Counted from the first letter of the stretch, positions 33,102-42,900 are shown. The stretch is 64,000 nucleotides of DNA from Rhodobacter sp. (GCA_027484985.1 JAIXRW010000042.1:42242-106241), one strand, 5' to 3'. Made by a program: numbers and translations. The notes: generated from the letters alone by a model not told the origin.

Positions 33102-33560
33102 TCAGCCCTTTTCCGCCTTCTTTTCCCAGCGCCCGCTTTCCTCTGACCAGTATTGCGCGGCCAATCCTGCCGCGGTCAGGGCCTTCCACTTCTCGCGCGC
33201 GGCGGCCAGTTGCGCCCCGTCACCGCCATCGAACAACAGCCAGACCCGTTCCAGCCCCCGCGCCTCGTCCACGGTGACGCCTGCGCCGTCCAGCAGGAAC
33301 AACCCCTTGGCGGCATTGGATATTTCACCCGTTCCGATCAGCACGGGCTGGTCCGCGTCATGCGGGCCGCCCTGCATTCCATGCGGCAGAAACGCCTCGG
33401 GCGGGCCTTGCCACAACTGCATATCCAACCGTTCAAGCGCGCCACGGTCCGTTCCGCGCACCATCACCCGCCAGCCCTGCGCCACCGCCCGCGACAACAG
33501 CATCGCCAGCGTCTCGGCGGGCGTCGATCGCGTGAGGTGGTAGAACATCACCACGCCCAT
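33102..33560 (-). CDS. holC: DNA polymerase III chi subunit
   Basis: This 152-residue chi-family protein connects the clamp loader to single-stranded DNA binding protein. It has the family start MFYHLTRSTPAETLAMLLSRA, GWRVMVRG, LDMQLW and the C-terminal LWLLFDGGD-like strand. It begins seven bases after the pepA stop, the same pepA-holC pair known from E. coli. Confidence 0.88.
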   Translation of the reverse strand: MGVVMFYHLTRSTPAETLAMLLSRAVAQGWRVMVRGTDRGALERLDMQLWQGPPEAFLPHGMQGGPHDADQPVLIGTGEISNAAKGLFLLDGAGVTVDEARGLERVWLLFDGGDGAQLAAAREKWKALTAAGLAAQYWSEESGRWEKKAEKG

Positions 33561-33567
33561 AGGCCGG

Positions 33568-35040
33568 TCACTTCGCCTCGAACCGGTCGCGGATCAGCCG
33601 GTTAAGCGCCATCACCCCCCAGCCTGTCGCCCCCTTCGGCGCAAGGGTCGAGTCCGCCTTCAGCAACGCCGTTCCCGCAATATCAAGATGGATCCACGGC
33701 ACATCCGGCTTGACGAAGCGTTGCAGGAACTGCGCCGCGATGATCGCGCCCCCGTCGCGCCCGCCCACATTCATCATGTCGGCAATCCGGCTTTTCAGCC
33801 GCGCGTCATAGGCATCGCCCATCGGCATCCGCCATGCGCCTTCGCCTTCGGCCTTGGCCGCTTTCAGGAATGCGTTGCACAAGGCATCATCATTCGAAAA
33901 AACACCTGTGTTTTCATGGCCCAAGGCAACGATGATGGCGCCGGTCAGGGTGGCAAGGTCGATCATGCCCGCCGGTTTGAACCGTTCCTGCGCGTACCAA
34001 AGCACATCGGCCAGAACCAGCCGCCCCTCGGCATCGGTGTTGATCACCTCGATCGTATCGCCCTTCATCGACCGCACCACATCGCCCGGTCGCTGGGCGC
34101 GGCCATCGGGCATGTTTTCAACCAGTCCGACCAGCCCCACGACATTGGCCTTGGCCTTGCGCAACGCCAGCGTCCGCATCACGCCCGCAACCACGGCAGC
34201 CCCGCCCATATCCATGGTCATCTCTTCCATGCCGGCGGCGGGCTTGATCGAAATTCCGCCGGTGTCAAACACCACGCCCTTGCCGACCAAGGCAAAGGGT
34301 GCGGCATCCTTTTCACCGCCAAGCCATTGCATCACAACAACTTTCGACGGGCTTTCCGACCCGCGCCCCACCCCCAGCAGCGCCCCCATGCCCAGCTTTT
34401 CCAACTGGTCCTCTTCCAGGATCTCGACATCAAGGCCCAGTTCCTGCATCGCCGCCAACCGGGCGGCGAAATCATCGGTGGTCAGCACATTGGCCGGTTC
34501 GTTGACCAGATTGCGCGTGAAGAACACCCCCTCGGCCACGGCGGCGGCAGGGGCCGCTGCGGCGGCGACTGCCTCGGGGTTGGTTACCATCATCACCACC
34601 GGGCCGGGCGCCTTTGCCTCGGCCGTCTTGTGGGCGGAGAAGTCATAGGCGCGCATTGCCAGACCAAAGGCAATTTCGGCCGCCAGCCCGTGCCCTTCGG
34701 CCAGCACCGTCACGCCCGATGGGCCAAGGCCACGCGCCACGGCGGCACCGGCCTTGCGGGCCATGGCCGCGTCGCCTTTCTTCGGCAGGCGGATCACCTG
34801 AACCGCATCGGCCGCCAGCCCTGACGGCCAGGCCAAATCCTGCCCCTCGCCGGGTTTCAGCTTGGCAAAGGCGTCCGACCGAAGGTAACGCGCCAGCGCG
34901 CCGCGCATCGCCCGGTCAAGCCGCCGGACAGCGGGCGACAGGGCTGCGCCAACATCGCCAAAAACCGCGATCCGGCCGGAAACCTGCACGAGGGCTTCGG
35001 TTTCGACAGCCTTGAACTGGATCGGAACGGGGTGGGTCAT
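33568..35040 (-). CDS. pepA: Leucyl aminopeptidase (M17)
   Basis: This M17 cytosol aminopeptidase of about 490 residues removes N-terminal residues from peptides. The C-terminal catalytic domain has VGKGVVFDTGGISIKPAAGMEEM, the signature NTDAEGRL, and two-metal-site residues at full length. MTHPVP was chosen as start because AAAGGG lies upstream; another ATG exists 11 codons earlier. PepA homologues also bind DNA in some species. It is divergent from lptF across 176 bp containing the palindrome CCCCAATTGGGG (35168-35179). Confidence 0.92.
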   Translation of the reverse strand: MTHPVPIQFKAVETEALVQVSGRIAVFGDVGAALSPAVRRLDRAMRGALARYLRSDAFAKLKPGEGQDLAWPSGLAADAVQVIRLPKKGDAAMARKAGAAVARGLGPSGVTVLAEGHGLAAEIAFGLAMRAYDFSAHKTAEAKAPGPVVMMVTNPEAVAAAAAPAAAVAEGVFFTRNLVNEPANVLTTDDFAARLAAMQELGLDVEILEEDQLEKLGMGALLGVGRGSESPSKVVVMQWLGGEKDAAPFALVGKGVVFDTGGISIKPAAGMEEMTMDMGGAAVVAGVMRTLALRKAKANVVGLVGLVENMPDGRAQRPGDVVRSMKGDTIEVINTDAEGRLVLADVLWYAQERFKPAGMIDLATLTGAIIVALGHENTGVFSNDDALCNAFLKAAKAEGEGAWRMPMGDAYDARLKSRIADMMNVGGRDGGAIIAAQFLQRFVKPDVPWIHLDIAGTALLKADSTLAPKGATGWGVMALNRLIRDRFEAK

Positions 35041-35216
35041 CTGTGCTAAAGCCCTTTGGCTGTTGGATTTCATCGGTCACAATGGGCCACGTCATCAAAG
35101 GTTGCGCGGCTTTGGGCAAAGGCTAGCCCGCCAAGGCGCGCTTGACCAGATAGCAGTTTTCCCCGCCCCCCAATTGGGGTAGCGTCCGATCAACAAGAAA
35201 CGGGGGGCCGGGGCGC

Positions 35217-36344
35217 GTGTCGAGATTCGACAGATATCTGCTGTCGCAACTGCTTGCGCTGTTCGGTTTCTTTGCCCTCATTCTTGTGGCGGTCTATTGG
35301 CTGAACCGCGCCGTCGGCCTGTTTGACCGGCTACTCGGCGATGGGCAGTCCGCACTGGTCTTTCTGGAATTCTCGCTGCTGATCCTGCCCAATGCGATCC
35401 GCCTTGTGCTGCCCATCGCAGCGTTCATCGCGACGGTCTATCTGACCAACCGGTTGTTGCAGGAAAGCGAGTTGGTCGTGATGCAGGCCACCGGTTTCTC
35501 GGCGTTCCGGCTGGCGCGGCCGGTGCTGTATTTCGGCCTGATCATCATGGTGCTGCATCTGATCATCATGGGCTTTCTAGTGCCGTGGAGCACCGAGATC
35601 TACAACAGCCGCCAACGGGCCTTGTCCGACGACATCGCCGCGCGCTACATGAACAAGGGCCAGTTCATGCAGCCAGCCAAGGGCGTGACGCTGTATATCC
35701 GTGATATCACCGGCGACGGCGAACTGGTGGGCGTGTTCCTTGCCGATGATCGCAGCGCCAAGGTTCGCAAGATCTTCAACGCCAAACGGGCCTTGATCCT
35801 GCAAAGCGAAACCGGACCCAAGCTGCTGATGTTCGACGGAAGTTTGCAGACCCTCGATCTGGACGGGGGGCGCAGACTGTCCGTCACACGCTTTGCCGAT
35901 GCGACACAGGACATGCGCGAACTGATCCGCAAGGATAGCGTCAACCGCGGCCCATCGCCCCGCGACATGACCACGACAAGCCTGCTGTCGGAAAACAACG
36001 GGCTTGATCGAAGCAAACCCAAGGTCGCGGACGAGATCACGCGTGAACTGCATCTGCGGTTCAGCCAGCCGCTGCTAAGCCTTGCCTCGGCCGTGATGGG
36101 GTTTTCGATCCTGATGGTGGGCGCCTTCAGCCGGTTCGGGCTGTGGCGCCAGATCGCGGCGGCGGTGCTGGCGCTTATTGTGGTGCAATTGCTGGGCACA
36201 TCGGCGACGTCGCTGGTGATGGAAGATGCGGGCAAATGGCCGGCCCTTTATGCCCCGCCGCTGCTGGGATGCCTGTTTGCGGCCTGCATGCTGTGGTGGT
36301 CGCAGCGCCCGCGGCATGTCAGGCGCGGGGTGGTTCCGGCATGA
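35217..36344 (+). CDS. lptF: LPS export ABC transporter permease LptF
   Basis: This 375-residue permease has a GTG start (MSRFDRYLLSQ) after a GGGGGGCCGGGG stretch. Three N-terminal membrane helices, a periplasmic beta-jellyroll domain (about 140-265) and three C-terminal helices fit LptF of the LptB2FG complex, which extracts LPS from the inner membrane. It is the first gene of a run lptF-lptG-lptD-surA-pdxA-ksgA. It overlaps lptG by four bases. Confidence 0.93.
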   Translation: MSRFDRYLLSQLLALFGFFALILVAVYWLNRAVGLFDRLLGDGQSALVFLEFSLLILPNAIRLVLPIAAFIATVYLTNRLLQESELVVMQATGFSAFRLARPVLYFGLIIMVLHLIIMGFLVPWSTEIYNSRQRALSDDIAARYMNKGQFMQPAKGVTLYIRDITGDGELVGVFLADDRSAKVRKIFNAKRALILQSETGPKLLMFDGSLQTLDLDGGRRLSVTRFADATQDMRELIRKDSVNRGPSPRDMTTTSLLSENNGLDRSKPKVADEITRELHLRFSQPLLSLASAVMGFSILMVGAFSRFGLWRQIAAAVLALIVVQLLGTSATSLVMEDAGKWPALYAPPLLGCLFAACMLWWSQRPRHVRRGVVPA

Positions 36345-37438
36345 CGCTGACCTTCTATATTGCCCGCAGGTTCGGTGCCGTGCTGTTACAGGTATCGGCG
36401 ATCTTTTACGGCATGTTGCTGCTGATCGACACCATCGACAAACTGCGCGATGTCGGCGATGCGGGCGGCGGGCTAAGTGCGGCGCTGTATCTTGCCGCGC
36501 TGAACGTGCCGCAAAGCCTGTATCGCATCTTTCCGCTGGTTGTCGTTTTGTCGGCGATCTGGCTGTTCATCGGCCTTGCGCGCAGCTCGGAGCTGGTGGT
36601 GGTGCGGGCGGCGGGCCGGTCGGGGCTGCGCTTTCTGCTGGTGCCGGTCACCACGGCGCTTTTGGTCGGCTGCATCGCGGTCGGAATGCTCAATCCGCTG
36701 GTTGCGGCGATGTCGCGGGCTTACGAAAATGCGGCGGCGGGATACGGGCAAAGCGGCAGCAGCGTTCTAACGGTTAACGCCAACGGGCTTTGGATGCGCC
36801 AAGGCTCGGACGAGGGGCAGACGGTGATCAAGGCTGTCCGCAGCAATCAGGACGGCACATTGCTGACCGGCGTGACCTTTCTGGAATTCGACACCGATGG
36901 TATCCCATCGGAAAGGATCGAGGCGCAGTCGGCCGCGCTTGTGGCGGGGGCATGGGTGATCGAGGGGGCCAAACGCTGGAACCTGAAAGACCCGAACCCT
37001 GAATTGGTCGCGCAAGTCGAAACCGGCCCGTTCCGGCTGCCATCGGATCTGACACCGGAATCGATCCGCGACAGTTTCGGCAAGCCTGCCGCCATCCCGT
37101 TCTGGGCCTTGCCCGATTACATCGCCGGTCTGGAACGGGCAGGCTTCTCGGCCAGGCGGCATGAGGTGTGGTTCCAGATGGAACTGGCGCAGCCATTGCT
37201 GCTTTCGGCCATGGTTCTGATTGCGGCGGGCTTTACCATGCGGCATGTCCGGTCGGGTATGACGGGCACCTATGTGCTTTTTGCCGTGCTTGGGGGCTTT
37301 GCCATCTTTTTTCTGCGGAACTTTGCGCAGGTTCTGGGCGAAAACGGGCAGATTCCCGTGTTTCTGGCCGCGTGGAGCCCGCCTGCGGCCGGGGCCATGC
37401 TGGCGCTGGGTCTGCTGCTTCATCTGGAGGACGGCTGA
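36341..37438 (+). CDS. lptG: LPS export ABC transporter permease LptG
   Basis: This 365-residue protein begins MTLTFYIARRFGAVLLQ and has the same 3+3 helix plus periplasmic jellyroll layout as LptF. It is the second permease of the LptB2FG complex. Its ATG overlaps the lptF stop and its TGA overlaps the lptD ATG, showing tight coupling. A longer in-frame start lies within lptF and is not credible. Confidence 0.93.
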   Translation: MTLTFYIARRFGAVLLQVSAIFYGMLLLIDTIDKLRDVGDAGGGLSAALYLAALNVPQSLYRIFPLVVVLSAIWLFIGLARSSELVVVRAAGRSGLRFLLVPVTTALLVGCIAVGMLNPLVAAMSRAYENAAAGYGQSGSSVLTVNANGLWMRQGSDEGQTVIKAVRSNQDGTLLTGVTFLEFDTDGIPSERIEAQSAALVAGAWVIEGAKRWNLKDPNPELVAQVETGPFRLPSDLTPESIRDSFGKPAAIPFWALPDYIAGLERAGFSARRHEVWFQMELAQPLLLSAMVLIAAGFTMRHVRSGMTGTYVLFAVLGGFAIFFLRNFAQVLGENGQIPVFLAAWSPPAAGAMLALGLLLHLEDG

Positions 37439-39606
37439 TGCGCCCCAGCAAGGGTTTTGCCGGTAAAGGGCTGCGCCGGATCGTGGCGGCGCTGCTGGTC
37501 GGGCTAAGCCTGCCCTATGGGGCTGGCGCGCAGGACCGCGCAAGCCTTGTGGCCGATACCCTGTTCATGCAGGACAATTCGGTTCTGGTCGCGCAGGGCG
37601 GGGTCGAGGTTTTCTTTCAGGGTCGCCGCCTGACCGCCAGCCGCATCGTCTATGACCAAGCCGCAAACCGCCTGTCGATCGAAGGACCGATCCGCCTTTC
37701 GGAAACGGGGGGCGATACGGTCATTCTTGGCAGTCAGGCCGAACTGAGTGCCGATCTGCGGGACGGGCTGATCGAAAGCGCGCGGATCGTGCTGGACAAC
37801 CAGTTGCAGATCGCTGCGGTCGAGGCGGCGCGCATCGGCGGGCGGTATCTTCGGCTGGACAATGCCGTCGCCTCAAGCTGCCGGGTTTGCGCCGCAAGCG
37901 AGACGCCGCTTTGGGAAATCCGCGCCCGGCGGGTGGTAAAGGACGAGGTCAGGCAACAGCTTTACTTCGATCACGCACAGGTCCGCGTTGCGGGCGTGCC
38001 GGTGTTCTATATCCCCCGACTTCGCATGCCTGACCCCAAGCTGAAACGGGCAGACGGATTTCTGCTGCCTCGGCTGAGCAGTTCGACCACCTTGGGAACG
38101 GGGATCGAGATGCCCTATTTCCTGACGCTGGGCACATCGCGTGACCTGACGATCACGCCCTTTATCACCTCGGATCAGGCCCGCAGCGTGAAACTGCGTT
38201 ACCGGCAAGCATTCCGGAAGGGCGATCTGACCTTGCAGGGTGCGGTTGCGATCGACCAGGTTGCCGATGGCCTGCGCGGCTATTTGTTCGCGGATGGCAG
38301 TTTTGCCCTACCCCGCGGCTATCGGCTTGGCTTTCATGGCGAATTTGCCAGTGATGAGACCTTTCTGACCAATTACGACATCACCGATGCAGACCGTCTG
38401 ACCAGTTATGTCGATGTCATCCGGGTGGGGCGGGTCGAACTGGCCTTTGGCAAGTTGCGGGGCATCACATCGTTGCGGTCGGATGAAAACGCCTCGACCA
38501 TTCCGGCACTTGTGGGTGATGCGATCTGGCAGCGGCGATATGCGGCGCTTGGCGGGCATGGCGTGCTTGAATTTTCAAGCCACGGGCATCTGCGCACCTC
38601 GACCACGTTGACTGACGCCGATGGCGATACGGTGCCCGACGGGCGTGACGTGGCGCGCGCTTCGGTGGGGGCGAACTGGCGGCGGGACTGGGTGCTGGGG
38701 GGCAGTGGCATCACGGGCGCGGTGCTGGGCGAAGCGCGCATCGACAGCTTCAACATCGCCCAAGACAGTGTTTTCGCAGGAACGGATACACGGCTTTGGG
38801 GTGCGGCAGGGGTCGAATTGCGCTGGCCATGGGCGCGGGTCGGCAAGGATGGCTTGCGCGATATTCTGGAACCTGTGATCCAGATCGTCGGCGCCGGGGC
38901 AAGCGATGCGGCGATCCCGAACGAGGATTCGGTGCTGGTCGAATTCGACGAGGCGAGCCTGCTGTCGCTGAACCGCTATCCGGGCTTTGATGCCGTCGAG
39001 ACCGGCGCCCATGCCAATATCGCCCTATCCTGGACAAGGTTGAGCCCGCAGGGTTGGACCACCGGCCTTACCTTGGGCCGCGTAATCCGGGCCGAGGACG
39101 CCAGCCAGGATTTCAGCCTTGCTTCGGGGTTGGGCGGGACGGTTTCGGACTGGCTGGTTTCGGCGCGGCTTCAGACGGCGGGCGGGCTGGTTGCGGCGGG
39201 GCGGGTGATTGCGGATGATGACCTAAACGTGGCCCGTGGCGAAATGCAGCTGAGTTACGCGCAGAAAACCTATTCCCTCGGGGCGGGATACATCTGGTCA
39301 ATCGCGGATGCGGCCGAGTTCCGCGCAGAAGATGTGTCGGAACTTGCGCTGAACGGCGGTTACGCGCTGAACGATTACTGGAAGCTTACGGCAAATGGCC
39401 GCTATAACGTGGCGGCCAATCTGCCCAATCGCGCCGGGATCGGCCTGAGCTTTCGTAACGAGTGTGTCTTGCTCGATCTTTCGCTCTCGCGCAGGTTTGC
39501 ACAGTCCACTAAGGTGACGGCTGACACGAAGTTCGGCGTTACGCTTGAATTGACAGGCTTCGGCGGCAGCACCCGTGGCGGTGCGGCCCGGACATGCCAG
39601 AGGTAA
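37438..39606 (+). CDS. lptD: LPS assembly outer-membrane protein LptD
   Basis: This protein of about 722 residues inserts LPS into the outer leaflet. A signal peptide ends near AGAQDRAS (about residue 28). The OstA/LptA-like jellyroll follows (LVADTLFMQDNSVLVAQG...), with cysteines in SCRVCAAS, and then a large beta-barrel whose C-terminal region contains the cysteine in NECVLLDLSLSRRF. The cysteine pairs fit the disulfides that LptD needs. It is shorter than the E. coli protein, as is usual in this order. The start codon shares a base with the lptG stop. Confidence 0.92.
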   Translation: MRPSKGFAGKGLRRIVAALLVGLSLPYGAGAQDRASLVADTLFMQDNSVLVAQGGVEVFFQGRRLTASRIVYDQAANRLSIEGPIRLSETGGDTVILGSQAELSADLRDGLIESARIVLDNQLQIAAVEAARIGGRYLRLDNAVASSCRVCAASETPLWEIRARRVVKDEVRQQLYFDHAQVRVAGVPVFYIPRLRMPDPKLKRADGFLLPRLSSSTTLGTGIEMPYFLTLGTSRDLTITPFITSDQARSVKLRYRQAFRKGDLTLQGAVAIDQVADGLRGYLFADGSFALPRGYRLGFHGEFASDETFLTNYDITDADRLTSYVDVIRVGRVELAFGKLRGITSLRSDENASTIPALVGDAIWQRRYAALGGHGVLEFSSHGHLRTSTTLTDADGDTVPDGRDVARASVGANWRRDWVLGGSGITGAVLGEARIDSFNIAQDSVFAGTDTRLWGAAGVELRWPWARVGKDGLRDILEPVIQIVGAGASDAAIPNEDSVLVEFDEASLLSLNRYPGFDAVETGAHANIALSWTRLSPQGWTTGLTLGRVIRAEDASQDFSLASGLGGTVSDWLVSARLQTAGGLVAAGRVIADDDLNVARGEMQLSYAQKTYSLGAGYIWSIADAAEFRAEDVSELALNGGYALNDYWKLTANGRYNVAANLPNRAGIGLSFRNECVLLDLSLSRRFAQSTKVTADTKFGVTLELTGFGGSTRGGAARTCQR

Positions 39607-39608
39607 TG

Positions 39609-40976
39609 ATGCGGATTGAGAAGATGAAACAGGGTAAGGCGGGATGGAAGGCGTTCGCAGCGGGCGCGGGTCTGGCCTTTGCCGTGGTCCTGTCGGGGCC
39701 TGCCTTGGCCGAGGGGGGGGTGTTCTCGCCGCGGCTGGTGATCAACGGGCAGGTCGTCTCGAACTATGAGGTCGAGCAGAGGGTGCGCTTTTTGCAGGTG
39801 CTGCGCGTGCCGGGCGACCCCGAGAAAGAGGCGATTGCAGGCCTGACGCGCGACCGGCTTGGCATGCAGGAAGCCAAGCGGCTGAACATCAAGCTGACGG
39901 CCCAGCAAGTGACCGACGGCATGAGCGAATTTGCCGCCCGCGCCAATCTGGACACGGCAGGTTTCGTCAAGGCCATCGCGGACGAGGGCGTGGATGAGGC
40001 GACCTTTCGCGATTTCGTGACGGCGGGCCTGCTGTGGCGCGAGGTGGTGCGGACCAAATTTGGCGGAACGGTGCGGATTTCCGAAGTGCAGATCGACCGT
40101 GCCATGGCCGAAGCCGCGCGCAAGCCCGAGGTGAAGCTGCTTTTGTCGGAACTTGTCGTGCCGGTGCCGCAGGGTGGTGATCCGGCGGATACGCTGGCCG
40201 AAGTGCGCGACATCAAGGCCAATCTTGCGGCCGAGGGTGGTTTTGCGGCAGCGGCGCGGAAATTCTCGGCCTCGCCCACCGCGCCCGAGGGCGGGCGGCT
40301 GGACTGGATGCCGCTTGGCAACTTGCCGCCGAACATTTCGCAAAAGCTGCTGCAACTGGGCGCGGGTGATGTGTCGGACCCGATCGTGGTGCCGCAGGCG
40401 GTGGTGTTGTTCCAGTTGAACGGACTGGACGACATGGAAACGCCCGCCCCGCTCGAGGTGAAGGTCAGCTATGCAGAGTTCACCCTGTCGCCCGATCAGG
40501 ATGGTGCGGCGATCCTTGCAACGGTCGATGGCTGCGACGACCTTTATCCGCTGGCCCGCGCCCTGCCGCCCGAACGGCTGCGGATTGCCGAAGGCGTGCC
40601 GATGCAGGCGGTTCCGGCCGATATCGGGCTTGCGCTGGCCAAGCTTGATCCCGGCGAGGGGATTTTGCGCCAGCAGGGCGGGCAGGCCGAGATTTTGATG
40701 CTGTGCCTGCGGGACGGGGTGCAACCCCCGCCCGACACCCCCGAAGCGGCGGCCGCTGCGGGCGAAAAACCCGCCGCATCGGCCGAGGCCGCCGCAAAGC
40801 CCGCGACCGAAGCCCCTGCCGCGGACAAGGCCAAGGATGAAGCGGCGGCCGAGTTCGAAAAGCCCGACCCCATGCGCGAGTCGGTTCGCAGCCAGATCGG
40901 CAACGTCCAGCTTTCGGCGCAGGCCGATGCCTATATGGAAAAGCTGCGCTCCGAAGCGATCATCGAGACGCCGTGA
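39609..40976 (+). CDS. surA: SurA-like periplasmic peptidyl-prolyl isomerase/chaperone
   Basis: This protein of about 455 residues has a signal peptide ending ALA (near residue 33), an N-terminal SurA chaperone domain (VINGQVVSNYEVEQRVRFLQ), and one parvulin-type domain with GRLDWMPLGNLPP. An Ala/Glu/Lys-rich linker near 390-430 precedes a final helix. It would help fold outer-membrane proteins such as LptD. An AGAGG box five bases before the second of two adjacent ATGs decided the start. It nearly overlaps lptD and overlaps pdxA by four bases. Confidence 0.88.
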   Translation: MRIEKMKQGKAGWKAFAAGAGLAFAVVLSGPALAEGGVFSPRLVINGQVVSNYEVEQRVRFLQVLRVPGDPEKEAIAGLTRDRLGMQEAKRLNIKLTAQQVTDGMSEFAARANLDTAGFVKAIADEGVDEATFRDFVTAGLLWREVVRTKFGGTVRISEVQIDRAMAEAARKPEVKLLLSELVVPVPQGGDPADTLAEVRDIKANLAAEGGFAAAARKFSASPTAPEGGRLDWMPLGNLPPNISQKLLQLGAGDVSDPIVVPQAVVLFQLNGLDDMETPAPLEVKVSYAEFTLSPDQDGAAILATVDGCDDLYPLARALPPERLRIAEGVPMQAVPADIGLALAKLDPGEGILRQQGGQAEILMLCLRDGVQPPPDTPEAAAAAGEKPAASAEAAAKPATEAPAADKAKDEAAAEFEKPDPMRESVRSQIGNVQLSAQADAYMEKLRSEAIIETP

Positions 40977-41941
40977 CCCTGCCTGTCGCGCTGACCTGTG
41001 GCGATCCGGCAGGTATAGGGCCAGAGCTTGCCGTGGCGGCACGGCGGGCGCTGGGTGAGGCTGTGGTGTTTTTCTGGCTGGGCGACCCCGCGCATCTGCC
41101 CGCAGGCACGGCCTATGACGAGATTGCCGATCCGGTCGGGGCGGCGGCGGTGCCCGCAGGGCGGTTGCCGGTTCTGCCGCATCGGTTCGGCCTGCCTGCG
41201 GTGGCGGGCCGGCCCGATCCGCGGCTGGCGCAGGGCGTGATCGATGTGATCGCGCGGGCGGTCGCGCTGGTGCAGGGCGGAACGGCGGCGGCGGTCTGCA
41301 CGGCGCCGATTTCGAAGAAGGTGCTCAAGGACGGCGCGGGCTTTGCCTTTCCCGGCCATACCGAGTTTCTGGCCCATCTGGCGGGCGTGGACCAGGTGGT
41401 GATGATGCTGGCCTGCCCTGCCCTGCGCGTGGTGCCCGCAACCATCCATATCGCGTTGAAGGACGTGCCCAACCTGCTGACGCCCGCACTGTTGGAACGC
41501 ACGCTGCGGATCACCGATGCCGGATTGCGGCGGGATTTCGGACTTGCCGTGCCCCGGATCGCGGTGGCGGGGCTGAACCCGCATGCAGGCGAAGGCGGCA
41601 TGATGGGCCACGAGGAGATGGACTGGATCGCCCCGCTGGTGGCGCGGCTGCGGCAGGAAGGGTTTGACCTGAAAGGTCCGATGCCGCCCGACACCATGTT
41701 CCATGCCGCAGCCCGGGCAGGCTATGACGCAGCGGTCTGCATGTATCACGATCAGGCGCTTATCCCGATCAAGACCATCGATTTCGATGGCGGGGTAAAT
41801 GTGACGCTGGGCCTGCCCTTCATCCGCACCTCGCCCGATCACGGCACGGCCTTTGACATAGCGGGCAAGGGGATCGCGCGGCCCGACAGCCTGATTGCGG
41901 CGTTGCGGATGGCGCAGGATATGGCGGCCCGGCGGCGGTGA
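40973..41941 (+). CDS. pdxA: 4-hydroxythreonine-4-phosphate dehydrogenase
   Basis: This 322-residue NAD-dependent enzyme of pyridoxal phosphate synthesis starts with GTG in the GTGA overlap with surA. It has ALTCGDPAGIGPE, the metal-binding histidine in PGHTEFLAHL, GLNPHAGEGG, and MYHDQALIPIKT. Length and motifs are complete. The surA-pdxA-ksgA order equals that in E. coli. Confidence 0.93.
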   Translation: MTLPVALTCGDPAGIGPELAVAARRALGEAVVFFWLGDPAHLPAGTAYDEIADPVGAAAVPAGRLPVLPHRFGLPAVAGRPDPRLAQGVIDVIARAVALVQGGTAAAVCTAPISKKVLKDGAGFAFPGHTEFLAHLAGVDQVVMMLACPALRVVPATIHIALKDVPNLLTPALLERTLRITDAGLRRDFGLAVPRIAVAGLNPHAGEGGMMGHEEMDWIAPLVARLRQEGFDLKGPMPPDTMFHAAARAGYDAAVCMYHDQALIPIKTIDFDGGVNVTLGLPFIRTSPDHGTAFDIAGKGIARPDSLIAALRMAQDMAARRR

Positions 41942-41942
41942 C

Positions 41943-41993
41943 GCGGGGGTTTTGCACCCCCGCACCCCCGCAGAGTATTTGGGCAAAGGTGAA
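41943..41993 (+). repeat. Mosaic intergenic element, copy 6 (single unit)
   Basis: An 8-bp hairpin GCGGGGGT/ACCCCCGC with loop TTTGC (41943-41963) is followed by a consensus forward motif (41973-41993). The motif ends 13 bases before the ksgA start codon, so this copy lies in the pdxA-ksgA leader. Confidence 0.85.
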
Positions 41994-42006
41994 TGAAGGA
42001 TAGGAC

Positions 42007-42849
42007 ATGGCCGCGATAGACGGGCTGCCGCCACTGCGCGAAGTGATCCGCGCGCATGATCTGGTGGCGAAAAAGCAGCTGGGGCAGAACTTCCTGCTCG
42101 ATCTGAACCTGACCGCGCGGATTGCGCGGGCGGCGGGCGATCTGACGGGCTGCGATGTGCTGGAGGTGGGTCCCGGTCCGGGCGGGTTGACGCGGGGCCT
42201 GCTGGCCGAAGGGGCGCGGCGTGTGCTGGCGGTCGAGAAGGACCCGCGCTGCCTGCCCGCCTTGGCCGAGATTGCCAATGCCTATCCGGGGCGGCTGGAG
42301 GTGATCAACGGCGATGCGCTGGAGGTGGATGTGGCGGCGCATCTGGCGGCCCCGATCCGTATCGTGGCGAACCTGCCCTACAATGTGGGGACCGAGCTTC
42401 TGGTGCGCTGGCTGACGCCCAAGGTCTGGCCGCCGTTCTGGGACAGCCTGACGCTGATGTTCCAGAAAGAGGTGGCCGAGCGGATCGTGGCCAAGCCGCG
42501 GACCGAACATTACGGGCGGCTGGCGCTGCTGGCGCAGTGGCGCTGCGAGGCGCGGATCGTGCTGACCCTGCCGCCCGAGGCCTTTACGCCTGCGCCAAAG
42601 GTATATTCGGCGGTGGTGCACCTGACACGGCTGGAGAGCCCGCGCTATCCGGCGGATGGGGCGGTGCTGGCGCGGATCACGGCGATGGCTTTCAACCAGC
42701 GGCGCAAGATGCTGCGATCAAGCCTGAAGGGGATGGGTGCGGGGATCGAGGAAAAACTGGTGGCGGCGGGCATTGCGCCCACGGCGCGGGCCGAGGAGAT
42801 CGCGCTTGAGCAGTTCTGCGCGCTGGCGCGGCTAGTGGCGGCGGACTGA
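42007..42849 (+). CDS. rsmA: 16S rRNA dimethyladenosine transferase (RsmA/KsgA)
   Basis: This 280-residue methyltransferase dimethylates two adjacent adenines near the 3' end of 16S rRNA during ribosome assembly. It has [11 protein letters not shown] near residue 20, the SAM-binding [12 protein letters not shown], and the catalytic [19 protein letters not shown] precedes the ATG. It is the last gene of the lpt-surA-pdxA run, separated from pdxA by a mosaic element, and ends in a bidirectional terminator. Confidence 0.94.
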   Translation: MAAIDGLPPLREVIRAHDLVAKKQLGQNFLLDLNLTARIARAAGDLTGCDVLEVGPGPGGLTRGLLAEGARRVLAVEKDPRCLPALAEIANAYPGRLEVINGDALEVDVAAHLAAPIRIVANLPYNVGTELLVRWLTPKVWPPFWDSLTLMFQKEVAERIVAKPRTEHYGRLALLAQWRCEARIVLTLPPEAFTPAPKVYSAVVHLTRLESPRYPADGAVLARITAMAFNQRRKMLRSSLKGMGAGIEEKLVAAGIAPTARAEEIALEQFCALARLVAAD

Positions 42850-42854
42850 ACGAA

Positions 42855-42882
42855 AAAGGCCGGACCTGATGGCCCGGCCTTT
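42855..42882. terminator. Bidirectional terminator between rsmA and the DUF4167 gene
   Basis: A perfect stem AAAGGCCGG/CCGGCCTTT with a 10-base loop lies between two convergent stops. A-rich and T-rich flanks suit both strands. Confidence 0.75.
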
Positions 42883-42900
42883 GTGATCGGTGGCGAGGGA

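Noticed and set aside
31000..36000. Firm call of the replication origin
   Set aside because: Only the base-composition switch supports it. No initiator gene, DnaA-box cluster or AT-rich unwinding region is visible, so it is listed as an open finding and not as a feature.
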